Below, in pieces: positions 15,780-22,892 of a stretch of DNA of 29,940 nucleotides (the first letter of the stretch is position 1; every line of letters begins with the position of its first letter). The notes beneath the pieces were generated by a model. It saw nothing but the letters and a program-made list of their open reading frames with translations, was not told the origin of the DNA and did no database searches. The position numbers and the translations under genes are program-made. The DNA comes from an uncultured Collinsella sp. (GTDB lineage: Bacteria > Actinomycetota > Coriobacteriia > Coriobacteriales > Coriobacteriaceae), in the NCBI GenBank assembly GCA_900550835.1, contig URTP01000005.1:1-29940 (forward strand). The letters are read 5' to 3'.

Positions 15780-16757
15780 CTAGTCCCCCGAGGCCTGATT
15801 GCGGCCGGTGGCGTAGTCGATCTGCACGTGCGGCTGCAGATTGTAGCAATATACGTGGAAGCAGAGGGTCTTGCCGTGGTCCTCGACCGATTGCGCCTCA
15901 AGGCGCACGCCGCGGCAGACGAGCTCCTCTTCGTTATACATAGGCGTGACGCGGTAGAGCACATGGTTGCCTGTGTCGTGGATGTAGTCGAGGATCTGCT
16001 CTTCAAACGGCAGCATGCCCGTTTCGTTGAGATAGCGCGTGCCGGTGAGCAGATTCTTGCGGTTGGCGTTTTCGCCGCAGAGCGACCAGGCGATAAGGTG
16101 GCAGCGGTTGTAGAGGCTCTGACCCGGAATAAAGTCGTAGCGCTGCTGGTGCCACCCGGCGGGATGGATACGCGAGATATCGCCGCGCTTGCCCTGACCG
16201 AGCGATTCGGGACCCACGCAGGCGAGTGCCTTGCGGGTGCGGCCCAGGCTATCGAGCTTGGAGAACTTCTTAAAGCAGCCCTCTTCGGTGGCTCGCTCGT
16301 ATTCGTCGAGCGTGAATGATGGCGTGCCCAACGGGTGCGTGCTGTCGGCGCGAAGGGCAACGTAGGGGTTGCCAGCGTAGTCGGGAATGCTGCTGAGATA
16401 TACGCCGCGGGCGCGGTCGAGATCGGGGTTTTCGACCTCGTCGATGGGGGTGACGTTTGAAGAGGCATCGTCAGCGGTGTCGGTCGTGGCGGATTCAGAG
16501 CCATCGCCGGAGTCCTGATCATCTTCGGAGTCCGTGGAGCTCGCTGTTCCCGATTCGAGCCGGGCGACCAAGTCCGCTTCGTCGTCGGTGCGGTTGGGGC
16601 TCTCGCTTTGCTTCTCGGCCAGAGCAGCCGCCTGCTCATCGCTTTGCGGCGAGAGCAGCTTGGGCGCTCCGTCGAGCGACCCTGTGAACAGCGCAAACCC
16701 CAGCACCACGGCGGTGCCGATGGAAAGTACTTGCTTGTAGGCGGACTTGCGCGACAT
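15780..16757 (-). CDS. Membrane-anchored or secreted DNA/RNA non-specific endonuclease
   Basis: A 325-residue protein with an N-terminal hydrophobic segment (about 10-27; signal peptide or anchor), an acidic Ser/Asp/Glu-rich linker (about 37-112) and a C-terminal nuclease domain of the EndA/NUC1 (beta-beta-alpha metal) family. The active-site motif is YNRCHLIAWSLCGENANRKN: H220 is the expected general base and N235 the metal ligand. The usual DRGH is NRCH here, a form I believe occurs in Gram-positive homologs. It ends with a Cys-containing C-terminal region. AGGAG just before the ATG at 16757 supports the start. In streptococci EndA takes part in DNA uptake; here nutrient scavenging is equally possible. 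No competence genes are nearby. Confidence 0.87.
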   Translation of the reverse strand: MSRKSAYKQVLSIGTAVVLGFALFTGSLDGAPKLLSPQSDEQAAALAEKQSESPNRTDDEADLVARLESGTASSTDSEDDQDSGDGSESATTDTADDASSNVTPIDEVENPDLDRARGVYLSSIPDYAGNPYVALRADSTHPLGTPSFTLDEYERATEEGCFKKFSKLDSLGRTRKALACVGPESLGQGKRGDISRIHPAGWHQQRYDFIPGQSLYNRCHLIAWSLCGENANRKNLLTGTRYLNETGMLPFEEQILDYIHDTGNHVLYRVTPMYNEEELVCRGVRLEAQSVEDHGKTLCFHVYCYNLQPHVQIDYATGRNQASGD

Positions 16758-16842
16758 GGGGGCTCCTGGGTAGTCGGTTGCGAACCTACCAGTCTAGCAG
16801 GAGCCGACAGGGGCCGTTCTGTCGAACAAATACTTAAGATTT

Positions 16843-16871
16843 GGGACAAACACTCCTGATTTATTTGTCCC
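16843..16871. repeat. Short inverted repeat downstream of the lacI-type gene
   Basis: GGGACAAA (16843-16850) and TTTGTCCC (16864-16871) are perfect reverse complements with a 13-base loop. It lies just past the stop codon of the minus-strand regulator and could end its transcript, though there is no T tract. The GGGACA head resembles the other palindromes in this window. Confidence 0.45.
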
Positions 16872-16876
16872 GCGGT

Positions 16877-17887
16877 CTAGATCGAGGTGGAGTCGAGCCA
16901 GTTGAGCTTGCACTCGAGAATGCGCTGCTCGCCGGGTTGGCTGCTGCCATCAAGCAAGGCGAGCAGCATCTCGGCCGCCTCCCTGCCTTCCTGGTCGACG
17001 GGCTCGATGATGGTGGAGACGGTCGGTGTGGTGAGATTAGTCCAGTCTTCGCAGTTGAGTCCCAAAAGACCTATTTGCTGCGGAAGCAGATGGGCCATGG
17101 GTTGGAGGGCCTTGTAGACGCGGGGGAGCGCCCATTGGTTTTGGACAAAGATGAGCGTACGCTTGGCGGGATTAAACTTGAATTTAAAGTACTCGGTAAG
17201 CTCGTTGATTGACGGCTTGTTGTGGTCGATGGGAATCGCTTTGTAGAGCTGTCCGTTCGCTGCCAGCGCCTCGGCATACCCCTGAAAACGCTCCATGCGG
17301 GTGCGCATCTCGGTCATGTTGGCGGCAATGGAAAAGAAATCTTCGTAGCCGGCGTCGAGGAGTGCCTGTGTGGCGTTGTACACGCCGTCGTAGAGGTTGG
17401 TTTTGATCCAGCTGGTGCCTGGGCTGTAGATGGCCGCGTCAAAAAAGACGACGGGCTTGCCGGCGCGTCTAATGCGGTCGTGCACGGCCTTGAAATTTGC
17501 CGTGGGCTGGATGATAAAGCCATCGACGCCCAGCGAGAGCATCTTGTCGACGTACATGAGCTCGGTCTCGGGGTTAAAGTTGCTCGTGCAAACGACCGTC
17601 TGGTAGCCCGCGGGGAGCATGACCTGCTCCATGCCATTGAGAACGAGCCCCGCCCATTTGTTGGTGTTATCCAAAATGATGATGGCAATGACGTGGGTTT
17701 GCTTGCCGGTGAGCGTCTGCGCTTGGGCGTTGGGAACGTATCCGAGTTCCTTAATGACGCGCGCGATTTTGTTCTGCGTCTTTTCGCTAAGCTTTTCTCG
17801 TTTGTCGTTGAGGTAATACGAGACGCTTGCCGTCGAGGTTCCCGCCTCTCGAGCGACGTCTGCAATCGTAACGCGCTGTTTTGCCAC
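16877..17887 (-). CDS. LacI-family repressor, probable regulator of the PTS/transketolase operon
   Basis: A 336-residue LacI/GalR-type regulator. The helix-turn-helix and hinge are at about 6-60: VTIADVAREAGTSTASVSYYLN then LGYVPNAQAQTLTGKQT. The effector domain follows with VIAIIILDNTNKWAGLVLNGMEQ, DGFIIQP, PVVFFDAAIY and the C-terminal STIIEPVDQEGREAAEMLL. The start is the GTG at 17887, since AAGGAG lies 5 bases upstream and homology starts at AKQRVTIADV; an ATG at 17923 would add a non-homologous tail. It is divergent from the PTS operon, and a LacI-type palindrome with central CG lies near that operon's promoter. The inducer is presumably a sugar or sugar phosphate of the pathway (inference). 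Confidence 0.92.
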   Translation of the reverse strand: MAKQRVTIADVAREAGTSTASVSYYLNDKREKLSEKTQNKIARVIKELGYVPNAQAQTLTGKQTHVIAIIILDNTNKWAGLVLNGMEQVMLPAGYQTVVCTSNFNPETELMYVDKMLSLGVDGFIIQPTANFKAVHDRIRRAGKPVVFFDAAIYSPGTSWIKTNLYDGVYNATQALLDAGYEDFFSIAANMTEMRTRMERFQGYAEALAANGQLYKAIPIDHNKPSINELTEYFKFKFNPAKRTLIFVQNQWALPRVYKALQPMAHLLPQQIGLLGLNCEDWTNLTTPTVSTIIEPVDQEGREAAEMLLALLDGSSQPGEQRILECKLNWLDSTSI

Positions 17888-18066
17888 AGCGACTCCTTCC
17901 GACAGATGAGCATTTTCCAACATGATGACTTTGAGTCTTGGTGAGGGATGCGCTTCGGTGAGCGGCTTTCTCCTTTCATATGAGTATGCAACAAATGCGG
18001 TATACGGGTGGGGTCGAAATTTGTGACCGGCATGCGTATCTGCCGTCTACCGAGAAAATCAAATAC

Positions 18067-18095
18067 TTCTTGACTTTTGAAATCGAGGGTAAAAT
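18067..18095 (+). promoter_or_regulatory. Candidate promoter of the PTS/transketolase operon
   Basis: TAAAAT (18090-18095) is preceded by TTCTTG at 17-base spacing (18067-18072). A better -35 hexamer, TTGACT (18070-18075), sits at only 14 bases, so the exact -35 is uncertain. Confidence 0.4.
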
Positions 18096-18112
18096 CGCAG
18101 GATTCATTTTTG

Positions 18113-18126
18113 GTTAAACGCATAAC
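18113..18126. promoter_or_regulatory. LacI-type operator candidate for the PTS operon
   Basis: GTTAAACGCATAAC is an imperfect palindrome with central CG, as bound by LacI/GalR repressors, and lies just downstream of the putative -10. Its core AAACGCAT is shared with the palindrome at 27505-27518 before the second LacI-family gene. Confidence 0.5.
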
Positions 18127-18302
18127 TAAATAGCGTAACCAACGCTCTGACCTGCGCGTTTACCGAAATAAGCTGGCATTAAGAAAATTAAGCACCTATA
18201 TTGGTCTTGTCGAAAAGACAGCAAGTCCAAACGGCAGGGGATGCTCCGGAGGCCTCCGCAAACGGTGTCTTGCGCACGCAACTCTATGAAAAGAGGGAAG
18301 CA

Positions 18303-19775
18303 ATGAAGATCGTAGGCGTTGCCGCCTGTACCGTGGGTATCGCCCACACGTATATGGCCCAGAAGGCGATTCAAGATGAATGCGCCGCCCGTGGCATCGA
18401 GTGCAAGGTCGAGGCTCAGGGTGGCCTGGGTATCGAGAATGAGCTCACGCAGGAAGACGTGGACTCCGCCGACCTGGTCCTGGAGTCCGTCGACGTGGGT
18501 GTCGAGAACGAGGACCGTTTTGAGCAGAAGATGGCCGAGGGCAAGTTCCTCAAGGTCGGTACTTCCGATGTAATCGCCGATCCGGTAAAGATTATCGACC
18601 AGGCTGTCGAGATCATCAAGGCGACGGGCGGTGCCGTTGACGCGTCCAAGGCCGAGGCCAAGGCAGAGAAGAAGGCCGTCTCCGCTGCCCCGCAGGCCCC
18701 GACACCGGCGTCCAAGCAGTCCATCTTTGCCGACCCTGGCAAGACGCTGCTCAATGCATTCAATACCGGCGTTTCCTATTTTATCCCCATCGTCGTTATC
18801 GGTGGCGTGTTCCTCGCCTTCTCGTTGGCATCCGGTACTGCCGGTGCTAGCGGCATGGAGGTCACCAACCCGTTGATGGTGAGCCTTAACACTATCGGCA
18901 TGGCCGGCATCTCTATGATGATTCCGGTGCTTGCGGCATACATCGCCTACTCGATGGCCGGTAAGCCCGCACTTGCCCCCGGCTTCGTCCTGGGCTACTT
19001 GGTTAACAACGCCGTCGTCACCCCGAGCGGCAACAGCGTTTCGACCGGCTTCTTGGGCGCCATGATCATGGCTGTCATCTGCGGTTACTTTGTCCGCTGG
19101 ATGAAGACCTGGAAGGTCAACAACACCATCCAGACCATCATGCCCATTCTGATCATCCCGATTCTGACCTCGCTCGTCCTGGGCATGGCTTACATCTACA
19201 TCCTGGCCACGCCGCTTGGCTTTGTGATGGATTGGCTCACCAGCGTGCTCGGCAGCCTGCAGGGCGGCTCCGCCGTCGTCCTGGGCCTGGTCATTGGCGT
19301 TATGACCGCTTTCGATATGGGTGGCCCCATCAACAAGACCGCTTCGACCTTTACCATGGCCATCATGGCCTCCGGCATCTACGGCCCCAACGGTATGTTC
19401 CGCGTCGCCGTCGCCATTCCCCCGATTGCTTGCGGCCTCGCTGCGCTCATCGCCAAGAACAAGTTCGATGACGCTGACCGTCAGATGGGCATCTCTGCGC
19501 TGTTCATGGGCTGCATCGGTATTACCGAGGGCGCTATTCCCTTCGCGGTCAAGGATCTTGGCCACACCCTGCCCGGCATTTGCATCGGCTCTGCCGTGGG
19601 CGCGGCGCTTGCCGCCTTCCAGGGCATCGACTGCTATGTTCCGCATGGTGGCTTTATTGTCGCCCTGGCCACCAACAACGTCGCGCTGTTCTGCCTGGAC
19701 ATCGTGATTGGCTCCTTGGTCGCCGCTGCAATCCTGATTGCCATGAAGCCCACGCTCGATAAGCAGGCCAAGTAA
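18303..19775 (+). CDS. PTS fructose-family permease, EIIB-EIIC fusion
   Basis: A 490-residue sugar-specific phosphotransferase permease. Residues 1-100 are a fructose-type EIIB with the phosphorylated Cys at position 9 (VGVAACTVGIAHTYMAQKAI; the usual CPTG is CTVG). An Ala/Lys/Pro-rich linker (about 107-140) leads to the EIIC membrane domain with about nine hydrophobic segments. EIIC landmarks are AGKPALAPGFVLG, FDMGGPINKTA and ITEGAIPFAVKDLG (from about 407). It would take a phosphate from EIIA and phosphorylate the sugar during import; EIIA is encoded as the last gene of the operon. The ATG at 18303 follows GAGGGA. Fructose-like family does not prove fructose as substrate. EI and HPr are not in the window. 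Confidence 0.92.
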   Translation: MKIVGVAACTVGIAHTYMAQKAIQDECAARGIECKVEAQGGLGIENELTQEDVDSADLVLESVDVGVENEDRFEQKMAEGKFLKVGTSDVIADPVKIIDQAVEIIKATGGAVDASKAEAKAEKKAVSAAPQAPTPASKQSIFADPGKTLLNAFNTGVSYFIPIVVIGGVFLAFSLASGTAGASGMEVTNPLMVSLNTIGMAGISMMIPVLAAYIAYSMAGKPALAPGFVLGYLVNNAVVTPSGNSVSTGFLGAMIMAVICGYFVRWMKTWKVNNTIQTIMPILIIPILTSLVLGMAYIYILATPLGFVMDWLTSVLGSLQGGSAVVLGLVIGVMTAFDMGGPINKTASTFTMAIMASGIYGPNGMFRVAVAIPPIACGLAALIAKNKFDDADRQMGISALFMGCIGITEGAIPFAVKDLGHTLPGICIGSAVGAALAAFQGIDCYVPHGGFIVALATNNVALFCLDIVIGSLVAAAILIAMKPTLDKQAK

Positions 19776-19789
19776 ACCTTTAAGGACTC

Positions 19790-19854
19790 CGGTTGTGCGG
19801 GGGGATGGATTTGACTCCGCACAACCGCCCCTACACAACAAAATCCATCCGCAC
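19790..19854 (+). ncRNA. Structured intergenic RNA with pseudoknot or two-state pairing
   Basis: Between EIIBC and the GatZ-like gene. CGGTTGTGCGG (19790-19800) pairs perfectly with 19817-19827. GGATGGATTT (19803-19812), inside that hairpin's loop, pairs perfectly with AAATCCATCC (19841-19850). Together this is the topology of an H-type pseudoknot with 11- and 10-bp stems. GTGCGG (19795-19800) can also pair with a second CCGCAC at 19849-19854, giving a competing long stem. Followed by a weaker GGGCCCA...TGGGTCCC hairpin (about 19861-19878). No T tract. Regulation of the downstream genes is inference. Confidence 0.4.
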
Positions 19855-19919
19855 TGATAGGGCCCACATCTGGGTCCCAGGGAACTTTTGTCAAAAATCC
19901 TCTGGAGAAGGAGAACAAA

Positions 19920-21188
19920 ATGTCCAACCTCACCATCCGCCAGGCCGTTCAGGGCATGCTCAAGCTGCAGGACAGCGGCGATCACGCAACCATGGTCGGC
20001 ATTGGCCCCATGAGCCCCAACCTGATTCAGGCCGTGTTCGAGCTTGCCAAGGACGAGGATTTCCCGCCCATGTTTATCGCTAGCCGCAACCAGGTCGATA
20101 TGGACGAGATGGGCGCCGGCTACGTCAACGGTTGGGACCAGACGCGCTTTGCCGCCGACATTAAGAAGGTTGCCGACGAGGTGGGCTATACCGGTCCGTA
20201 CTACCTGTGCCGCGATCACGGCGGTCCGTGGCAGCGCGACGAGGAGCGTAACGCCCACCTGCCCGAGGACGAGGCCATGGAGCTCGCCCGCAAGTCCTTT
20301 GTCGCCGACATGGAGGCAGGCTTTGACCTGCTGATGGTCGACCCCACCAAGGACCCCTATCAGATCGGCAAGGTTATTCCGCTCGACGTGGTGCTTCGCC
20401 GCACGATCGATCTTATCGACTATCTTGAGCAGTACCGTCGCGAGCATAACCTGCCCGAGGTTGCCTATGAGGTCGGTACCGAGGAGACCAATGGCGGCCT
20501 GACCTCCACCGACAAGTACGAGGAGTTCATTTCTCAGCTGCAGCCCGAGCTCGAGAAGCGCGGCTGCCCCATGCCCACCTTTATCGTCGGCCAGACCGGT
20601 ACGCTCACCCGTTGGACCGAGCAGGTCGGTCATTACAACTTTAAGAATGCCCGCGAGCTCGCCGACATGGCCAAGCGCTACGGCGTGGGCCTGAAGGAGC
20701 ACAACGCCGACTACCTGGACGACGCGACGCTGCTCGAGCACATCCCGGCACACGTGACCGCTTCCAATGTCGCCCCTCAGTACGGCACCGAGGAGACCCG
20801 CGCTTACCTCAAGCTCTGCGCTACCGAGCAGATTCTGGTCGACAACGGCCTGTGCGACGATCCCTCCGATCTGTATCACACGCTGCTGGTCAAGGCCATC
20901 AAGACCGAGCGCTGGCGCAAGTGGATGACCGGCGACGATGTCAACCTGCAGGTTGACGACATTCTGGCCGACGACGAGCTCAGCCTGAAGATTCTGGATG
21001 TCTCCGGCCACTACGCGTTCAACGATCCCGAGGTCAAGGGGCAGGTCGAGAAGCTCTATCGCAACCTCGCTGCCCAGGACATTGACGGCAAGCGCTTTGT
21101 GATCGAGCACATCAAGCGCCCGATCAAGCAGTACGTCGTCGGTCTTAACCTCAAGGGCGTCACGAGCCGCATCGAGAAGGCTCTCTAA
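19920..21188 (+). CDS. GatZ/KbaZ-like protein (tagatose-bisphosphate aldolase accessory family)
   Basis: A 422-residue TIM-barrel protein of the GatZ/KbaZ family (COG4573). Family landmarks are ASRNQVDMDEMGAGYVNG (54-71), LCRDHGGPW (96-104; GGDHLGP in GatZ), MVDPTKDP, YEVGTEETNGG (183-193; GTEVPVPGG in GatZ) and KEHNADYLDD (EGHSTDYQ in GatZ). In E. coli GatZ and KbaZ assist the catalytic GatY/KbaY aldolase. No such partner is encoded in this operon. Some members of this family have been reported as ketose C4-epimerases; that is from memory and would suit a stand-alone enzyme. The conserved Asp, His and Glu suggest a metal site. AAGGAG (19908-19913) fixes the ATG at 19920. The exact reaction is open. 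Confidence 0.85.
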   Translation: MSNLTIRQAVQGMLKLQDSGDHATMVGIGPMSPNLIQAVFELAKDEDFPPMFIASRNQVDMDEMGAGYVNGWDQTRFAADIKKVADEVGYTGPYYLCRDHGGPWQRDEERNAHLPEDEAMELARKSFVADMEAGFDLLMVDPTKDPYQIGKVIPLDVVLRRTIDLIDYLEQYRREHNLPEVAYEVGTEETNGGLTSTDKYEEFISQLQPELEKRGCPMPTFIVGQTGTLTRWTEQVGHYNFKNARELADMAKRYGVGLKEHNADYLDDATLLEHIPAHVTASNVAPQYGTEETRAYLKLCATEQILVDNGLCDDPSDLYHTLLVKAIKTERWRKWMTGDDVNLQVDDILADDELSLKILDVSGHYAFNDPEVKGQVEKLYRNLAAQDIDGKRFVIEHIKRPIKQYVVGLNLKGVTSRIEKAL

Positions 21189-21207
21189 GTAGCTTTTCCT
21201 ACACGAC

Positions 21208-21243
21208 GCCGGGCCTGGGGCATGTCCCAGCTGCAGGCCCGGC
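21208..21243 (+). terminator. GC-rich hairpin after the GatZ-like gene
   Basis: GCCGGGCCTG (21208-21217) pairs perfectly with 21234-21243. The loop contains a competing CTGGG/CCCAG pairing. There is no T tract of its own; it lies directly before the terminator at 21246. Confidence 0.5.
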
Positions 21244-21245
21244 AC

Positions 21246-21281
21246 ATAGGACAAAGGGACATCCCCTTTGTCCTATTTTTT
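21246..21281 (+). terminator. Intrinsic terminator inside the operon
   Basis: A perfect 13-bp stem, ATAGGACAAAGGG (21246-21258) with 21264-21276, has a 5-base loop and six T (21276-21281). It has every mark of a Rho-independent terminator, yet the transaldolase gene starts 33 bases later in the same direction. It may work as a partial terminator that lowers expression of the last four genes, or a new promoter may lie after it. Confidence 0.75.
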
Positions 21282-21313
21282 GAGTTTTGGATTCCTTAGA
21301 AGGAGTTTGCACC

Positions 21314-21997
21314 ATGAAGTTCTTTATCGATACCGCCAACCTTGACGAGATCGCCGAGGCCAAGAGCTGGGGCTGCCTTGCCGGCGTCACCACCAACCCG
21401 TCCCTGTACGCCAAGACCGGCGGCAAGCTCGCCGACTTTGAGCCCCATATGCTCAAGATTGCCGAGCTCTGCGAGGGCCTGCCCGTGTCTGCTGAGTCCA
21501 CCGCGACCACTGCCGAGGGCATGATCGAGGAGGGCAAGCGTCTTGCCGCCCTGGCTCCCAACATCGTGGTCAAGCTTCCCGTGTGCGAGGCCGGCCTCGC
21601 CGCCTGCCGCGCCCTGGCCGATGCGGGCGTGCGCGTCAACATGACGCTTGTTTTCTCGCCGACGCAGGCCCTCATGGCCGCCAACGCCGGTGCCCGCTAC
21701 ATCAGCCCGTTTGTCGGCCGCTTTGACGACATCGCCGAGGACGGCATCTCGCAGCTCGACAATGTCGTGACATGCATCAAGAACTATGACTGGACCGGCA
21801 AGAACGTCGACGACACCGTCGAGATCATCACCGCTTCGGTCCGCACGCCCAACCACGTGACCCAGGCGGCTCTTCTTGGCGCCGACATCGCGACCGTGCC
21901 CATGGCCGCTCTCAAGAAGTGCCTGCATCACCCGCTGACCGACCAGGGCCTCGCCTCTTTTGAGGCTGACTGGCAGAAGGTCGTCGCTCAGGCTTAA
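21314..21997 (+). CDS. tal: Short transaldolase (TalC/MipB/FSA family)
   Basis: A 227-residue TIM-barrel class I aldolase of the small transaldolase/fructose-6-phosphate aldolase family. K87 in NIVVKLPV forms the Schiff base; D6 (FIDTAN) and the TTNPS motif (26-30) are conserved. Aligned with E. coli FsaA at a constant offset of two (K85, Q59, Y131), this protein has E61 and F133, the residues of true transaldolases. It is therefore predicted to transfer dihydroxyacetone between sugar phosphates (sedoheptulose 7-phosphate + glyceraldehyde 3-phosphate <-> erythrose 4-phosphate + fructose 6-phosphate) rather than release it. AAGGAG (21300-21305) supports the ATG at 21314; an in-frame TTG at 21287 was rejected. 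Transketolase genes follow, as expected. Confidence 0.93.
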   Translation: MKFFIDTANLDEIAEAKSWGCLAGVTTNPSLYAKTGGKLADFEPHMLKIAELCEGLPVSAESTATTAEGMIEEGKRLAALAPNIVVKLPVCEAGLAACRALADAGVRVNMTLVFSPTQALMAANAGARYISPFVGRFDDIAEDGISQLDNVVTCIKNYDWTGKNVDDTVEIITASVRTPNHVTQAALLGADIATVPMAALKKCLHHPLTDQGLASFEADWQKVVAQA

Positions 21998-22061
21998 CGA
22001 CCGGGTTGCCCTCGGCATCGCGCCATCCGGTGCCGGGGTTGTTCTCAAGAGAGGAATTCGT

Positions 22062-22892
22062 ATGACCAACCAGGAGCTGGCGAAGGTCGCCAATGAGGTC
22101 AGGAAGGGTGTCGTGACTGCGGTTCACGCGGCCAAGTCGGGACATCCGGGTGGATCGCTCGGTGCAGCCGACATCATGACGTATCTGTACTTTGAGGAAA
22201 TGAATATCGATCCTGCCGACCCTCACAAGGCCGATCGCGACCGCTTTGTGCTCTCCAAGGGTCACGCGGCGCCGGGCCTGTATTCGGTGTTGGCAAATCG
22301 CGGCTATTTTCCCGTCGAAGAGCTCGAGACGCTCCGCCATATTGGCAGCCGACTGCAGGGCCATCCCAACATGAACGATACCCCAGGCATCGATATGTCC
22401 ACCGGCTCGCTCGGTCAGGGCATCTCTGCTGCAGTTGGAATGGCGCTTGCCGCTAAGCACTGGGGCGACAGCTACCGTGTCTACACGTTGCTGGGCGACG
22501 GTGAGTGCGAGGAAGGCCAGGTGTGGGAGGCGGCTATGTTTGCCGGCAACCATGCGCTCGACAATCTTGTTGCCGTCGTCGACCACAACGGCTTGCAGAT
22601 TGACGGCACGATCGATGAAGTCAACTCGGCCATGCCGCTTGCCGACAAGTTCCGCGCCTTTAAGTGGCATGTGATAGAGCTAGCCGATGGCAACGACATG
22701 GCGCAGATTGAGGCGGCTTTCGCCGAAGCTCGCGAGGTGACCGGCGCGCCCGTCGCTATCATCGCCGAGACGGTGAAGGGCAAAGGCGTCTCCTTTATGG
22801 AGAACCAGGTTGGCTGGCATGGCAAGGCGCCCAATGACGAGCAGTTTGAGCAGGCCATGGCCGAGCTCGCGGCAGCAGGAGAGGAACTCTAA
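22062..22892 (+). CDS. Transketolase, N-terminal subunit
   Basis: A 276-residue N-terminal half of a split transketolase, carrying the pyrophosphate-binding domain for thiamine diphosphate. Visible are AAKSGHPGGSLGAADI, DRFVLSKGHAAPGLYSVLA, STGSLGQGISAAVGMALA and the metal/ThDP motif GDGECEEGQVWEA with VDHNGLQIDG (a GDG-x24-28-N-type motif). It needs the C-terminal subunit encoded next. Its reaction would be transfer of a two-carbon ketol unit between sugar phosphates. AGAGGA upstream supports the ATG at 22062; a longer in-frame start at 21960 lies inside the transaldolase gene. The stop codon overlaps the next start (TAATG), so the halves are translationally coupled. Confidence 0.93.
   Translation: MTNQELAKVANEVRKGVVTAVHAAKSGHPGGSLGAADIMTYLYFEEMNIDPADPHKADRDRFVLSKGHAAPGLYSVLANRGYFPVEELETLRHIGSRLQGHPNMNDTPGIDMSTGSLGQGISAAVGMALAAKHWGDSYRVYTLLGDGECEEGQVWEAAMFAGNHALDNLVAVVDHNGLQIDGTIDEVNSAMPLADKFRAFKWHVIELADGNDMAQIEAAFAEAREVTGAPVAIIAETVKGKGVSFMENQVGWHGKAPNDEQFEQAMAELAAAGEEL

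Larger units (their letters stand above)
17888..18302. other. Divergent intergenic region between lacI-type gene and PTS operon
   Basis: 415 bases with no credible gene. It holds a promoter and operator candidate for the PTS operon, a TTGGTTA/TAACCAA dyad (18110-18116 with 18136-18142), and a 12-base palindrome CGGAGGCCTCCG (18247-18258) in the leader. The lacI promoter was not located with confidence. The 5' leader of the PTS mRNA would be about 200 bases, long enough for RNA-level control, but no known riboswitch was recognised. Confidence 0.4.

Noticed and set aside
18078..18096. Catabolite-responsive (cre) site before the PTS operon
   Set aside because: TGAAATCG matches one half of the cre consensus, but the other half does not fit; the palindrome at 18113 is better.
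18126..21254. A 1042-codon open frame on the minus strand
   Set aside because: It is antisense to EIIBC and the GatZ-like gene, which have clear families, motifs and SDs. The frame is open because of GC-rich codon bias, and the translation has no domain.
21314..21997. Fructose-6-phosphate aldolase (FSA) as the function of the small aldolase
   Set aside because: E61 and F133 replace the Gln and Tyr that characterise FSA, so transaldolase is the better call.
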